In this document: piece after piece, positions 15,662 through 26,400 of the stretch
Numbering within the stretch: position 1 is the first letter of the stretch
Layout: each line of letters starts with the position of its first letter
DNA from: Panacibacter microcysteis
GTDB taxonomy: Bacteria > Bacteroidota > Bacteroidia > Chitinophagales > Chitinophagaceae
Direction: 5' to 3'
Length of the DNA stretch: 64,000 nucleotides
NCBI RefSeq assembly: GCF_015831355.1
Contig: NZ_JADWYR010000002.1
Coordinates: 1-64,000, forward strand
Made by a program: the position numbers and the translations under genes
The notes under the pieces: model-generated
Seen by the model: the letters and a program-made list of their open reading frames with translations, nothing else
Database searches by the model: none
What the model was told of the DNA's origin: nothing

Positions 15662-15697
15662 AACTCACAAATTTTACAAGCGGCAGGCTTTCGTTAA

Positions 15698-16987
15698 TCA
15701 AATGGCCCGGTCAACAATATTGTTTGCCAGGGCCGGTTGATAAGGTACTGTAATACGGATATAATTGTCGGTATAACCTTCCATCATGCCGTTCTTTTCA
15801 TGACCTTCGAACAACACCTTTCTTGTTTGACCGGCATGTTGTTGTGTAAAGAACTGCATTTTCATATAGCTCAAGTTACGCAAAATCTTATTGCGCTCAT
15901 GACGAACATTTACCGGCACCACCGGCTTTATCTCCAATGCTTTTGTGTTGTCTCTTTCTGAGTAGGTAAATACATGGAGGTAAGAAACATCCAGTGCATG
16001 CAGGAAATCAAATGTCTCTTTAAAATCTTCTTCCGTTTCCCCGGGAAAACCAACTATAACATCTACACCTATACAACAATGCGGCATTAAGGTTTTGATT
16101 AACCCAACACGTTCTGCATATAGTTCCCGTTTATACCGCCTGCGCATTGCCGCAAGCGTTTTATTGCAGCCACTTTGCAGGGGTATATGAAAATGCGGCA
16201 TAAACTTTTTACTGTTGCTTACAAATTCAATGATCTGGTTGGTAAGCAAATTGGGTTCTATCGAAGAAATACGGTAGCGCTCTATACCTTCCACCTCATC
16301 CAGTTGCCTGATGAGTTCGTAAAAGTTTTCTTCCCGGTCGTTTATACCTATACTTACACCAATGCCATCCGGCCCTTTCCCAAAATCCCCAAGGTTCACA
16401 CCGGTCAATACAATTTCTTTTACACCACCTGCGGCCAGCTCCCTGGCATTGCGCAACACATTTTCAATAGTATCACTGCGGCTTTTGCCACGGGCCATGG
16501 GAATGGTGCAAAAAGCACAATTGTAATCGCAACCATCCTGCACCTTTAAAAATGTTCTCGTTCTGTCGTGTAAAGAATAAGAGGCTGTAAAACCGCTTAC
16601 CTCCTCTATATCGCAACTGGAAATTCTGGCAGAGTCACCCTTGGCAAGTTCTCTTATATGTGCACCAATGTTAAATTTCTCAGCAGCACCCAATACAAGG
16701 CTTACGCCCGGTATTTCAGCAATCTCTTTCGGTTTCAACTGCGCATAGCAACCCGTAACAACCACCAGGCTTTGCGGTGCCTTACGCTGAATGCGCCGCA
16801 CAATCTGCCTGCACTCCTTGTCTGCATTATCTGTTACAGAGCAGGTATTGATCACATACACATCAGCCAGCTCATCAAAATCTTTTTTCTCAAAGCCATC
16901 GTTTTCCAGCATGCGGCTGAGTGTAGAAGTCTCCGAAAAATTGAGCTTGCAACCTAATGTATGAAATGCTACCGTCCGCTTTTCCAT
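15698..16987 (-). CDS. mtaB: tRNA t6A37 methylthiotransferase MtaB
   Basis: A 429-residue radical-SAM methylthiotransferase that adds a methylthio group to N6-threonylcarbamoyladenosine-37 of tRNA, making ms2t6A. The N-terminal UPF0004 domain has AFHTLGCKLNFSE, INTCSVTDNADKE and VTGCYAQL with the three cluster cysteines. The radical-SAM motif is CDYNCAFCTIP. The HIPLQSGCN segment and the C-terminal TRAM-like end follow. KxNxxE in GCKLNFSET and the t6A-type sequence favour MtaB over MiaB or RimO. I place the start at ATG 16987 (MEKRTVAFHTLGCK); the longer frame to 17095 runs through a dispersed repeat and is unlikely. Confidence 0.92.
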   Translation of the reverse strand: MEKRTVAFHTLGCKLNFSETSTLSRMLENDGFEKKDFDELADVYVINTCSVTDNADKECRQIVRRIQRKAPQSLVVVTGCYAQLKPKEIAEIPGVSLVLGAAEKFNIGAHIRELAKGDSARISSCDIEEVSGFTASYSLHDRTRTFLKVQDGCDYNCAFCTIPMARGKSRSDTIENVLRNARELAAGGVKEIVLTGVNLGDFGKGPDGIGVSIGINDREENFYELIRQLDEVEGIERYRISSIEPNLLTNQIIEFVSNSKKFMPHFHIPLQSGCNKTLAAMRRRYKRELYAERVGLIKTLMPHCCIGVDVIVGFPGETEEDFKETFDFLHALDVSYLHVFTYSERDNTKALEIKPVVPVNVRHERNKILRNLSYMKMQFFTQQHAGQTRKVLFEGHEKNGMMEGYTDNYIRITVPYQPALANNIVDRAI

Positions 16988-17085
16988 AAGGGCGCAAAGA
17001 TAAGAAGACTTCACATTTATCAGTCCTTTCTGCAGGGCGGTGTTTTTGTAGCTGGAGGTGTGCAGCAGTGCATGTGGCATCGCCT

Positions 17086-17105
17086 GTTGTGTCACTCACT
17101 GCACC
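17086..17105 (+). repeat. Dispersed intergenic repeat, type A copy 3
   Basis: GTTGTGTCACTCACT is followed by a diverged end (GCACC instead of TGTAC). It lies between mtaB and the divergent DUF4258 gene. Confidence 0.75.
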
Positions 17106-17193
17106 GTTCGGTACGTTAATCAACAGGGTTCGCAGCGGCACAGTTTTCTTCCGTTGTCATTAAGAGCTTATATATTTACTATTTTTACCACGT

Positions 17194-17613
17194 ATGAAAA
17201 AAGCATTACCGCTCATGCTGCTTGTTGTGCTCGCCATCATTGCATTAATATTGAAGCAGTGCAACAATACCAATAGCGGAGCGGTAAAAGAAAGCAACCC
17301 TGCCCAAATGGAACAGCCTGGTAAGCGGGGCCTCAACCGCAACCCGGCCGTTATTAATTATTCCAGACATGCCCGCTGCCGGATGAATTGCAGGCATATC
17401 AGCGAAGCAGAAGTAAAAGATGTCTTGCAAAAAGGTAAGGTCAATTACACAAAAAGCGACCTGAAGGGAGAGGAGTGTAAAAAGCGGTACGCGGTAGAAG
17501 GCAATACAAAAGATAACCAAAAGGTAAGAATCATATTTGCGCCCTGCAACGATGAGGTTACAGTAGTTACGGTGATAGATTTAGGAAAAGAATGGGCGTG
17601 CGACTGTGAATAA
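17194..17613 (+). CDS. DUF4258 domain protein, membrane-anchored or secreted
   Basis: A 139-residue protein. Residues 5-23 (LPLMLLVVLAIIALILKQC) form a signal anchor or lipoprotein-like segment. The C-terminal 85 residues match the DUF4258 pattern: NYSRHARCRMNCRHISEAEV, then a strand-rich KRYAVEGNTKDNQKVRIIFA and VTVVTVIDLGKEW. DUF4258 resembles the fold of small toxin/RelE-like or BrnT-like proteins, but here it is exported and single-copy with no antitoxin beside it, so I infer no toxin role. Six cysteines in the mature part suggest disulfides or metal binding. Confidence 0.7.
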   Translation: MKKALPLMLLVVLAIIALILKQCNNTNSGAVKESNPAQMEQPGKRGLNRNPAVINYSRHARCRMNCRHISEAEVKDVLQKGKVNYTKSDLKGEECKKRYAVEGNTKDNQKVRIIFAPCNDEVTVVTVIDLGKEWACDCE

Positions 17614-17804
17614 ATGCCTTTTACTAATAGTGTAATGAAGCACGTGTGTCGTTGCTGAAATCCTTTGTGCAATGGCAAATCCGCCTTGTTGGTGTAAGCA
17701 GCGCCAAGCCTGAATCACAGCGAATACTTAAAAAAAATCTTCAATTTTCGATTTCAGTATTTTTACGATAGGTTTGCGACACTTTTTAAAAACCATAAAC
17801 CGGT

Positions 17805-20800
17805 ATGAATTTCAAGAAGACCAATGTTGTTACGGGTTGGATTGTAGGGTTATTCGCCTGTGCAGTGTATATTTTGACCAGCGAGGCTGGCGGCAGCTTT
17901 TGGGACTGCGGTGAGTTTGTGAGCAGTTGTTTTAAACTACAGGTTCCACACCCGCCGGGTGCACCGTTATTTACGATGCTCGGCAGAATATTCGTTGTGC
18001 TTTTTGGAGATGATCCAAATACAGCTGCGAAAGCGGTGAATGTAATGAGTGCGCTGGCCAGCGGCTTCAGTATTTTATTCCTGTTCTGGTCCATTACCCA
18101 TTTTGCAAAAAAAATGGTTCAGCCTGATGATGCGAAGCTAACATCTACACAGCTTGTAAGTATTATGGGCGCCGGTATTGTAGGTGCATTGGCTTATACC
18201 TTTTCAGATTCATTCTGGTACAGTGCTGTGGAAGGCGAGGTATATGCAATGAGTTCGTTCTTTACTGCTATCGTATTCTGGGGTGTACTTAAGTGGGATA
18301 GCCAGGCAGATGAGCCGGGTTCAGACAAATGGATTGTATTCATTTTCTTCATGATCGGTCTATCCATTGGTGTGCACCTTTTGTGTTTACTTTGTTTACC
18401 TGCTATTGTACTGGCCTTTTATTTTAGAAGAAGGCACCTGTTCAACTATGCAGCCATAAGAAAATATTTTATCTGGACAATTATTGCAGGCGGCGCCGTT
18501 GCCTTTGTTCTGGCGCTTATAGGTGCACAATCTGAAGTAAACGCAGAAAGAGGCGTTACACTCGATGGTACTGTTGGCATGCTAATGTTATTGGGTGCCG
18601 CAGCGGCTATCGGTTTGTTATCACTTGTTGAGCGTATCAATAAAGAAAAGAAAGAGCTATACGGCGGAGCCTATATATTCCTGGTACTTGGTTTTGTAGT
18701 AGTTGGCATTGTGCAGATCGCCGTAATACAGTATACCATAAAAGCCGCCGGGCAGTTCGATATCCTTTTTGTGAACAGTTTCGGATTACCATTTTTCTCA
18801 GGCTTCACGTTCTTTTTTATCCTCGTTGCGGCGGCAACATGGTACGGTTTAAAATTTGCTTCCAAGAAAGGACTGTCTTACCTGCGCCTGGCACTTTGGT
18901 GTTTCACTTTTTTACTGATTGGTTACAGTACCTATATTATTACAATGATCCGCAGTAATGCAGATCCTTCAATAGATATGTATAATGTAGATAACCCTAT
19001 GAGCCTTGTAGGTTATCTCGGTCGTGAGCAGTATGGTGACTTCCCGATCCTGTATGGACAAACATTCAATGCAAGCCCGGCCAACTACGCAGAGGGTTCT
19101 ACAAAATACACAAAATCCAATGGCAAGTACCTGGAAATAGGTAAAGATGTAAAATACGTGTACCGTAAGGAAGATAAAATGATTTTCCCCCGTATGTGGG
19201 ATGCCAGCAATGACCAGGGGCACGCAGATTATTATGCCTATTTTCTTCAGATAGGCAAAAGCCAGGACGGCCAGTATGAGCGTGGGCCAACATTCTTTGA
19301 AAATATTAAATATTTCATCAGTTACCAGACATACTTCATGTATATCCGCTATTTCATGTGGAATTTCAGCGGTAAACAGGATGACCTGCAGGGCGTATTT
19401 GCCGGCAACGTAAGAGATGGAAACTGGATTAGCGGCATCTCCATTATCGATAATGCATTGTACGGGAACCAAAGCGTGTTGCCAGACAGCCTAAAAAATA
19501 ATAAGTCGCATAACACCATGTTTATGTTGCCGTTTATCCTCGGCCTGATTGGTATGTTCTACCATTTTAAGCGAAAAGGCAGTGATGCACTGGTAAATAT
19601 GATGTTGTTTATCGGAACCGGTTTTGCTATCATTATTTACCTTAACCAGCCCGGCTATCAACCCCGTGAACGTGATTATGCTTACGTGGGTTCATTCTAT
19701 GCATTTGCAGTATGGATCGGCCTGGCAGTACCATATTTTATAGACCTTGCCACACGGTGGGACAAAAAGCTTTTACAGGATGTTCTCGTAGGTGGTTCTG
19801 TAGTAGCATTTATATTTATGTTTTCCATTGGCCTGGCAGGTTATGGTGGCACTGCGGGCATCACGGTTGGTATAGGCTTCTTTGTTTTACTTGCAGCAAT
19901 AGCCGCCGGTATTCCTTTTATACTGAAAGCGGTGAAAAGTCCGCAGGTAATTACCTACGGGTCGTTCATTATTGCATTACTGGTACCTGTATTGATGGGT
20001 GCACAGGAATGGGATGATCATGACCGCAGCAAAAAGCAATTGCCAAGAGATATGGCAAGAGATTATCTTGAAAGCTGCGCGCCGAATGCGATCCTCTTTT
20101 CATTTGGCGACAACGATACTTATCCATTATGGTATGCGCAGGAAGTGGAAGGAATACGTACTGATGTGCGTGTGATTAATACCAGCTTACTGGGTATCGA
20201 CTGGTATATTAATCAGCTTCGTTACAAAGTGAATAACAGCGATTCTATTGATGTGATCTGGTCGAAAGCCCAGATAGAGGGCCGCAAAAGAGATTACATT
20301 CTCTACCAGCCAAAACCACAGTTTCCTGAAAATCGTTATTATGATCTGTATGACATGATGAAAAATTATGTCGGCAGCGATGACCCCAATAAGATGCTGG
20401 TGAACGGCGACGACAGCTACAATACCTTCCCTGTACGTAAAGTTTCTGTGCCGGTAGACCTCAATACCGTAAAAGCAAACGGCACGGTAAACGCTAATGA
20501 CAGCGTGGTGCCGGAACTCCGGTTCGATCTTCCCGGCAGGAATGCATTGATGAAAAATGATCTTGCTATCCTGAACATTATTGCAGCCAACAAGTGGAAA
20601 CGTCCTATTTATTTCACCATGCAATATGGTGAGCTCGGATTCCAGAACTTCCTCAGGAAAGACGGTATGGCTTACAGGCTCGTGCCGGTAGAAGGGTCGC
20701 CTATTAATACAGAATGGATGTATAAATTATTGATGGATCCAAACAAATGGAAATACGGTAATGCAAACCTGCCTGGTGTTTATTACGATGAAGAAAACCG

Positions 20801-21254
20801 CAGGCATCTGAACGACATCAGGAGAGCAGATATTGAACTTTCGTTCGACCTTATCATGAAAGGCAGGGAAGAAGATGCCCGCAAAGTATTGGAGAAGTCT
20901 GATAAAATGATTCTTGAGGAAAACTATGCGTACGGCGAAGTGTCGCGCAACAACGAACACAACAGGTTGTCGCTCGCATTCCTCGAAGCTTGTTACCGTG
21001 CGGGTGATCAGAAACTGGCAGCCAAGGTTTCCGCCTCAGTAAAGAAAGATCTGCAGCAACAGGTGCGTTATTATGATGCTCTTACAGATCTTAAGGCAGA
21101 AAATATGGATTACGAGAAACGCACTGCTGCTGCGCTGCTGCAGCAACTCGATCAGCTGGAAAAAACCTTTGGCCCCGGTAAATCAGCTACTCCGGAAAGC
21201 GGTTTAATAGGTACAGATTCAAACGGGGTGCTGCAACCCGATACTGCCCAATAA
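17805..21254 (+). CDS. DUF2723 large membrane protein (GT-like)
   Basis: A 1149-residue integral membrane protein of the DUF2723 family, distantly related to TMEM260-type protein O-mannosyltransferases. The N-terminal 100 residues carry the family signature ILTSEAGGSFWDCGEFVSSC and VPHPPGAPLFTMLGRI. About a dozen transmembrane helices follow up to residue about 720. The C-terminal 400 residues are a soluble region with NAILFSFGDNDTYPLWYAQE and tetratricopeptide-like helices. In Bacteroidota this gene is universal and long; a role in surface glycosylation is proposed but unproven. It stands in its own unit, closed by a terminator at 21280. Confidence 0.85.
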   Translation: MNFKKTNVVTGWIVGLFACAVYILTSEAGGSFWDCGEFVSSCFKLQVPHPPGAPLFTMLGRIFVVLFGDDPNTAAKAVNVMSALASGFSILFLFWSITHFAKKMVQPDDAKLTSTQLVSIMGAGIVGALAYTFSDSFWYSAVEGEVYAMSSFFTAIVFWGVLKWDSQADEPGSDKWIVFIFFMIGLSIGVHLLCLLCLPAIVLAFYFRRRHLFNYAAIRKYFIWTIIAGGAVAFVLALIGAQSEVNAERGVTLDGTVGMLMLLGAAAAIGLLSLVERINKEKKELYGGAYIFLVLGFVVVGIVQIAVIQYTIKAAGQFDILFVNSFGLPFFSGFTFFFILVAAATWYGLKFASKKGLSYLRLALWCFTFLLIGYSTYIITMIRSNADPSIDMYNVDNPMSLVGYLGREQYGDFPILYGQTFNASPANYAEGSTKYTKSNGKYLEIGKDVKYVYRKEDKMIFPRMWDASNDQGHADYYAYFLQIGKSQDGQYERGPTFFENIKYFISYQTYFMYIRYFMWNFSGKQDDLQGVFAGNVRDGNWISGISIIDNALYGNQSVLPDSLKNNKSHNTMFMLPFILGLIGMFYHFKRKGSDALVNMMLFIGTGFAIIIYLNQPGYQPRERDYAYVGSFYAFAVWIGLAVPYFIDLATRWDKKLLQDVLVGGSVVAFIFMFSIGLAGYGGTAGITVGIGFFVLLAAIAAGIPFILKAVKSPQVITYGSFIIALLVPVLMGAQEWDDHDRSKKQLPRDMARDYLESCAPNAILFSFGDNDTYPLWYAQEVEGIRTDVRVINTSLLGIDWYINQLRYKVNNSDSIDVIWSKAQIEGRKRDYILYQPKPQFPENRYYDLYDMMKNYVGSDDPNKMLVNGDDSYNTFPVRKVSVPVDLNTVKANGTVNANDSVVPELRFDLPGRNALMKNDLAILNIIAANKWKRPIYFTMQYGELGFQNFLRKDGMAYRLVPVEGSPINTEWMYKLLMDPNKWKYGNANLPGVYYDEENRRHLNDIRRADIELSFDLIMKGREEDARKVLEKSDKMILEENYAYGEVSRNNEHNRLSLAFLEACYRAGDQKLAAKVSASVKKDLQQQVRYYDALTDLKAENMDYEKRTAAALLQQLDQLEKTFGPGKSATPESGLIGTDSNGVLQPDTAQ

Positions 21255-21279
21255 GCCGTTTCGTTTATTCAACATATTC

Positions 21280-21314
21280 ATCCCCGTGAACAATGATCAC
21301 GGGGATTTTTCTTT
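21280..21314 (+). terminator. Rho-independent terminator
   Basis: Stem ATCCCCGTGA / TCACGGGGAT (21280-21289, 21297-21306) is followed by TTTTCTTTT, 25 bp after the DUF2723 gene. Confidence 0.85.
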
Positions 21315-21465
21315 TGAAAACTACTCACAAGACAAAAAATAATTATTGAAATATTATATATGTTAAAATGTTTTTTCACTTGCCGTAGTGGCACAGTCAT
21401 TGAAATAATCCTCTCCGCTAGCAGTTAGAAACACTATTACTTAACGATGATTAAATGATAGCATT

Positions 21466-21792
21466 ATGAAAAACACAAAACTGGCCCTCTTGGCAATGGT
21501 AAGCTCAGCAGCAATGCTTTTTTCTTTTAACGGGTTTCAGACAAAAGCCACGTTGAAGGGCTCTGTAACGCCTGCGGAAAAAGCTACTACGGCCTGGGCA
21601 ATCTCGTCAAGCGATACCTTGCATGCAGATATTAAATCCGGGACATTTGAATTTAAAGATGTAACACCCGGTACATACTCGGTAATTATTGAAGCGCAGG
21701 AACCGTACGCAAATACAAGAAAGAAAGATGTAGTGGTTGCTGAAACAGAAGCTACCACTGATGTAGGTGAAATTAAGCTACAACCAAAGTAA
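21466..21792 (+). CDS. Small secreted carboxypeptidase-regulatory-like protein
   Basis: A 108-residue protein with a signal peptide (MKNTKLALLAMVSSAAMLFSF) and one beta-sandwich domain of the carboxypeptidase regulatory-like/SpaA type (ATLKGSVTPAEKATTAWAIS, TFEFKDVTPGTYSVIIEAQE). It carries no further domain. The region between the upstream terminator and its ATG must hold its promoter. It is closed by a terminator at 21824. Function unknown; probably periplasmic. Confidence 0.65.
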   Translation: MKNTKLALLAMVSSAAMLFSFNGFQTKATLKGSVTPAEKATTAWAISSSDTLHADIKSGTFEFKDVTPGTYSVIIEAQEPYANTRKKDVVVAETEATTDVGEIKLQPK

Positions 21793-21823
21793 TCTAAAAA
21801 CAACTATGAACAGTGTATAGGTT

Positions 21824-21852
21824 GACCCCGCCAGAGGCGGGGTCTTTTATTT
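21824..21852 (+). terminator. Rho-independent terminator
   Basis: Perfect stem GACCCCGCC / GGCGGGGTC with AGA loop (21824-21844), then TTTTATTTTT. Confidence 0.9.
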
Positions 21853-21912
21853 TTACATGAGATCAGGTTGCTACCAGGTGAACCTTCGCACCTGGTGCGT
21901 AAAGTTCCTGCA

Positions 21913-21932
21913 GTACAAGAGTGCGACGCAAC
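21913..21932 (-). repeat. Dispersed intergenic repeat, type B copy 1
   Basis: Exact type B core GTTGCGTCGCACTCTTGTAC on the minus strand. It is preceded on that strand by AAGCTTTT and, about 24 nt upstream, by a CCGGG box. Confidence 0.85.
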
Positions 21933-22083
21933 AAAAGCTTAATTCTGAGACTACAACCCGGCCCATCATTTTCTTCCACATATTAACTTTTACGATCAAC
22001 TGTTGCAGATACCAAACAGTACCTTTTTACGTTTATGAAACTTTAAAAACATTTGTGGCTTATTTTCGCTGTAACATAACCTT

Positions 22084-23274
22084 ATGTGCCTGAAAAAGAA
22101 CCTGCTTATTGTGATGTTGTTTGCCGTTGCGGGTGCTTCTGCGCAGTTCAGGAAATATTCCAATGAGTTCTTAAATATTGGTGCCGGTGCCCGGGGCCTT
22201 GGCATGGGTGGCGCACAGGTTGCCAGCACAGAAGATGGCAGTGCAGGCTATTGGAACCCTGCCGGGCTGGTATATGTGTACGAGCATCCCGCCATTTCTT
22301 TTATGCACGCAGATTATTTTGCCGGTATTGGCAAGTATGATTACCTGAACGGTGCATTTCCACTTAATGATAAATACAAAACGCTTGGTATTTCTTTGCT
22401 GCGTTTTGGCGTGGACGATATTCCGAACACGCTTTACCTTGTTGAGCCCGATGGTTCCATCAATTACAATAATATACAGAGTTTTTCCTCCGCAGATTAT
22501 GCTTTTATCGTGTCTTACTCGCACCTTTTTAAAGATGATGAAAATACCGGCGTACAAATGAGCTGGGGTGCCAACACAAAAATCATTTATCGCAAAGTAG
22601 GCAGTTTCGCCAATGCTTGGGGTTTTGGTTTTGATGCCGGTTTTATGTACAAAACACCGAAGTGGCGTATTGGCATTGCAGCGAGGGATGTAACCAGTAC
22701 GTTTAACGCCTGGAGCTTCAGCTTTAACGAGCGCGAAAAAGAAATACTCTACCTTACCAATAACGATATCCCGGTGCGCAGCACAGAACTTACATCGCCA
22801 ACATTGGTCCTGGGTTATGCCTACAACTTCAGGCTGGCCGAAAAGCTGCACCTGCTGGCAGAAGCCAATTTCAATATGACCTTCGATGGTAAGCGTAACA
22901 CTGTATTAAGTGCAGACCCGGTAAGTATAGATCCTAAATTTGGTCTTGAAGCAAACATTAGCGATGTGTTTTTTCTGCGCGGCGGCATCTCTAATTTTCA
23001 ACAGGCATTGGCCGATGGTGATACATTGAACCAGAAAAAAGTATGGATATTTCAGCCCAGTATCGGCGCGGGTTTTAAATTGGGTAATGTAACCATCGAT
23101 TATGCATTTAGCAACCTGGCCAACCAGGGCAACCCGTTGTATTCACATATCTTTTCTCTGCGTCTTGATCTGTTGCCAAAGAAAAGTGGCCCTAAAGAGA
23201 AAAAGGATGATGGTGTACCCGCTTTGCAGCGGCCGCAGAAAGAAAAAAAGCAAAAATTCTATTACCCGGGTTAA
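22084..23274 (+). CDS. PorV/PorQ family outer-membrane protein
   Basis: A 396-residue outer-membrane beta-barrel of the PorV/PorQ family. The signal peptide ends at ASAQ (residue about 20). The conserved entry NIGAGARGLGMGGAQVAS and SAGYWNPAGLV marks the family. The tail after residue 370 is Lys-rich (LLPKKSGPKEKKDD). PorV (LptO) delivers cargo from the type IX translocon to the sortase PorU. It lies just upstream of porU, in the same direction, which supports a PorV-like role. PorQ or a generic paralogue cannot be excluded from this sequence alone. Confidence 0.8.
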   Translation: MCLKKNLLIVMLFAVAGASAQFRKYSNEFLNIGAGARGLGMGGAQVASTEDGSAGYWNPAGLVYVYEHPAISFMHADYFAGIGKYDYLNGAFPLNDKYKTLGISLLRFGVDDIPNTLYLVEPDGSINYNNIQSFSSADYAFIVSYSHLFKDDENTGVQMSWGANTKIIYRKVGSFANAWGFGFDAGFMYKTPKWRIGIAARDVTSTFNAWSFSFNEREKEILYLTNNDIPVRSTELTSPTLVLGYAYNFRLAEKLHLLAEANFNMTFDGKRNTVLSADPVSIDPKFGLEANISDVFFLRGGISNFQQALADGDTLNQKKVWIFQPSIGAGFKLGNVTIDYAFSNLANQGNPLYSHIFSLRLDLLPKKSGPKEKKDDGVPALQRPQKEKKQKFYYPG

Positions 23275-23311
23275 GCTGCAGCGTGCTGCAATGCGTTATT
23301 AAGATGATAAA

Positions 23312-23319
23312 TAACTTTG
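23312..23319 (+). promoter_or_regulatory. Candidate Bacteroidota promoter -7 element for porU
   Basis: TAACTTTG matches the Bacteroidota -7 consensus TAnnTTTG, 116 bp upstream of the preferred porU start. No clear -33 TTG is visible at the right spacing, so the call rests on one box. Confidence 0.35.
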
Positions 23320-23393
23320 TTCATAACCGCCTATCGCGTGTAGTAAGGAAGTGAAATTTATGTACCAGGCTATACTGCAAATATTAAGCTTTT

Positions 23394-23413
23394 GTTGCGT
23401 CGCACTCTTGTGC
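23394..23413 (+). repeat. Dispersed intergenic repeat, type B copy 2
   Basis: GTTGCGTCGCACTCTTGTGC on the plus strand, the only type B copy in this orientation. It lies inside the apparent 5' extension of the porU frame and ends 21 bp before the preferred start. Confidence 0.85.
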
Positions 23414-23434
23414 GTTCTGTTCGCTGTGCGGCAT

Positions 23435-26400
23435 ATGCGCAGGGGTTCAGTGTTACCGGCTGTTTTAAAGTCTGCCTTGTTTGCATGTTGCGTTATAGCG
23501 TTTGTACAACAAAGCAATGCGCAGTACAATAATGAGTGGATAGACTACAGCAAAACTTATTATAAGTTCAAGGTTGGCAAAACAGGTCTATACAGGATCA
23601 GCCAGCAAACCCTTTCAGCAAATTTGTTAGGCAATGTTCCTGCAGAGCAATTCCAACTGTGGAGAAATGGTAAACAGGTGCCGATTTATACAAGCGTGTT
23701 AACAGGCGTTTTACCAGCAACAGGGTATATCGAATTCTGGGGCGAGCGGAATGACGGCAAGCCTGACAAAGCACTTTATAAAAACCCGTCAAACCAGCTT
23801 AGTGATGTGCTAAGCCTGGAAACGGATACAGCGGTGTATTTTCTTACAGTAAATGCAGCCACTGGCAGCAATCTTAGAATAGTAAATGCGGTAAACAATG
23901 TTGCCGGAAATACGCTGGCCCCGGAGCCGTACCTGTTATACGAGTACCGGCAGGATTACCAGCAAAGACTCAACTGGGGCAGGGCAACCTATTTTGGTGA
24001 GTATGTATATTCTTCAACCTATGACGTGGGCGAATTCTGGGCAAGTAATGATGTAACGCAGGCTAACGCACTGCAATTGAATGCAGGAAACCTTTATGCT
24101 TCTACCGCGGCAGGTGTTCCGGCACCTTCGCTAAAGGTAAGTGCTGCAGGTAATTCTGTTTTTGATTATAACCAGCAAAACAGCAATCTTGTACGCTTTG
24201 TAAGGGTTGACCTGAATAACACCAAAGTCATCGATAAACGTTTGACGCAGATGAGCGCTGCGGTGTTTTCAAATGAAGCGCCCATCGGCCAGTCACTGCT
24301 CAACAATACAGCCAGTAATTTTACAATTTCTATCTACAACACCAGTACAAACGACCGTGTGGCTGTTGGTTTTGTAAGCCTTACCTATGCAAGAAGGTTT
24401 CACTTTGGTGGTGCTGCCAGTTTTACTTTTACATTACCTGCTTCAACCCAGGGAAATTACCTGGAGATAGATGCAAATGGTTTTAATAGCGGCGGTACTG
24501 CTGTGCCCGTTTTATACGACCTTACCAATACCAGGCGATACACCGCCATATCCAACAGCGGTTTTTTAAAATTTGCTTTACCACCTTCTGCCACAGACCG
24601 CAAACTTGTGCTGGTTAGTGAAGACATTAGTAACATACAAAGTGTAACTGCACTTACATCAAAAACGTTTGTCGATTTCAGCAATACGGCTAACCAGGCA
24701 GACTATATTATTGTTTCCAACAAAAGACTGCAAACAGGTGCAGAATCTTACAAAAATTACAGGGGTTCTGCCCCGGGCGGTGGTTACAATACAAAGGTCT
24801 TTTATATAGATGAGCTGGTAGATCAGTTTGCGTATGGAATAAAAATGCATCCGCTTGCGGTAAAAAACTTTTTAGGTTTCGCACGGTCAAGATTTACTGT
24901 TACACCAAAATTTGCATTGCTCATCGGGAAAGCTGTTACGTACAATGAGTATCGTGCACGGGAAAGTTCTGTGTTTGATGATCAGTTGAATCTTGTACCA
25001 ACATTTGGCTGGCCTGCTTCAGACGTATTGCTCGCCAGCAGCGATCTTAATCCTGTACCTGCTACGCCAATTGGTCGCATTGCTGCTATTAGTTCAGATG
25101 AGGTGGAAACTTATCTTTCCAAAATCCGGGAATATGAAACCCGGCAGCAAACAGGTAACCAGACAGTAGCAGACAAGCAGTGGATGAAAAACATGGTACA
25201 TGTAACCGGTGCCAACAGCGATGCCGGCCTCGATGCTGCGCTTACTGCTCATTTGAACGAATACAGGGATACCATACAGGGGCCTTTATATGGAGGAAGT
25301 GTATTTAGCTTTAACAGGGTGGCCACCGGTTTGGAAACGCCTTACACGCAAACACTGATGGCTAACCAGTTTAATAACGGCCTTGCATTGTTAAATTATT
25401 TCGGTCACTCCGCGGCAACACAACTGGACTACAACCTTGGTGAACCTACAACATTTAAAAACCAGGGGAAATACCCGGTTTTCCTGGTTAACGGTTGTAA
25501 TGCCGGTAATATTTATTCATATGACACTTCGCGGCTTACACGCATTACCTCATTGTCAGAAAAATTTGTGCTGGCAAAAGACCTTGGCAGCATCGCTTTT
25601 ATAGCTAGTACCCATTTTGGTGTTGAAAGTTACCTGCATGTATATAACCAGGGTTTTTATGAATCACTTTCAACAGTTGCAGGATATAACCTGCCGGTTT
25701 CCAAAAACATGAAAGATGCAGCAACCTATCTTTTGAATGTTGGATTCGATTCAACCACCAAATACCTGCATGCAGAACAGAATACTTTGCACGGAGACCC
25801 TGCTTTAAAGATCAATGCATTTGCAAAACCAGACTTCGCAGTTGAAGAGTCAAAGGTATACGTGGAGCCAACTTTTATTTCTGTGGCAGACAACAGTTTT
25901 AATATTAAATCTTACTTCTTTAATCTTGGTAAGGCAGAAGGTGATATGGTCAGGATAACGATTAAGTGGCAACATCCCGATAATACGATAACAACGCTCG
26001 TTGATAAGGACATCGTTGCTGTAAGATACATGGATTCTTTTGCCATGACTGTTCCAATCATTGCTTCAAGAGATGTTGGTTCCAATAAACTCATTGTGTC
26101 TATAGATGGCCCAAATAAATACACCGATGAAATGAGTGAATCCAATAACCTTGTCACAAAAACATTCTTCATTTACGAAGATGAACTAAAACCTGTTTAT
26201 CCATACAATTATAGCATCGTCAATAAGCAAAATATTAAGTTGATCGCTTCAACTGCAAACCCGCTAAGCCCGGTTAAGCAGTATGCAATGGAAATTGATA
26301 CAACTGAGCTGTTCAATTCAACATTAAAGCGCAGGGAAAACATTACATCTGCAGGAGGGGTGTTGGAATTTAATCCCGGTATTAGTTTCACAGACAGTAC

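Noticed and set aside
17194-17613. DUF4258 protein as a toxin of a toxin-antitoxin pair
   Set aside because: It has an export or anchor signal, stands alone and no antitoxin-like partner is adjacent.
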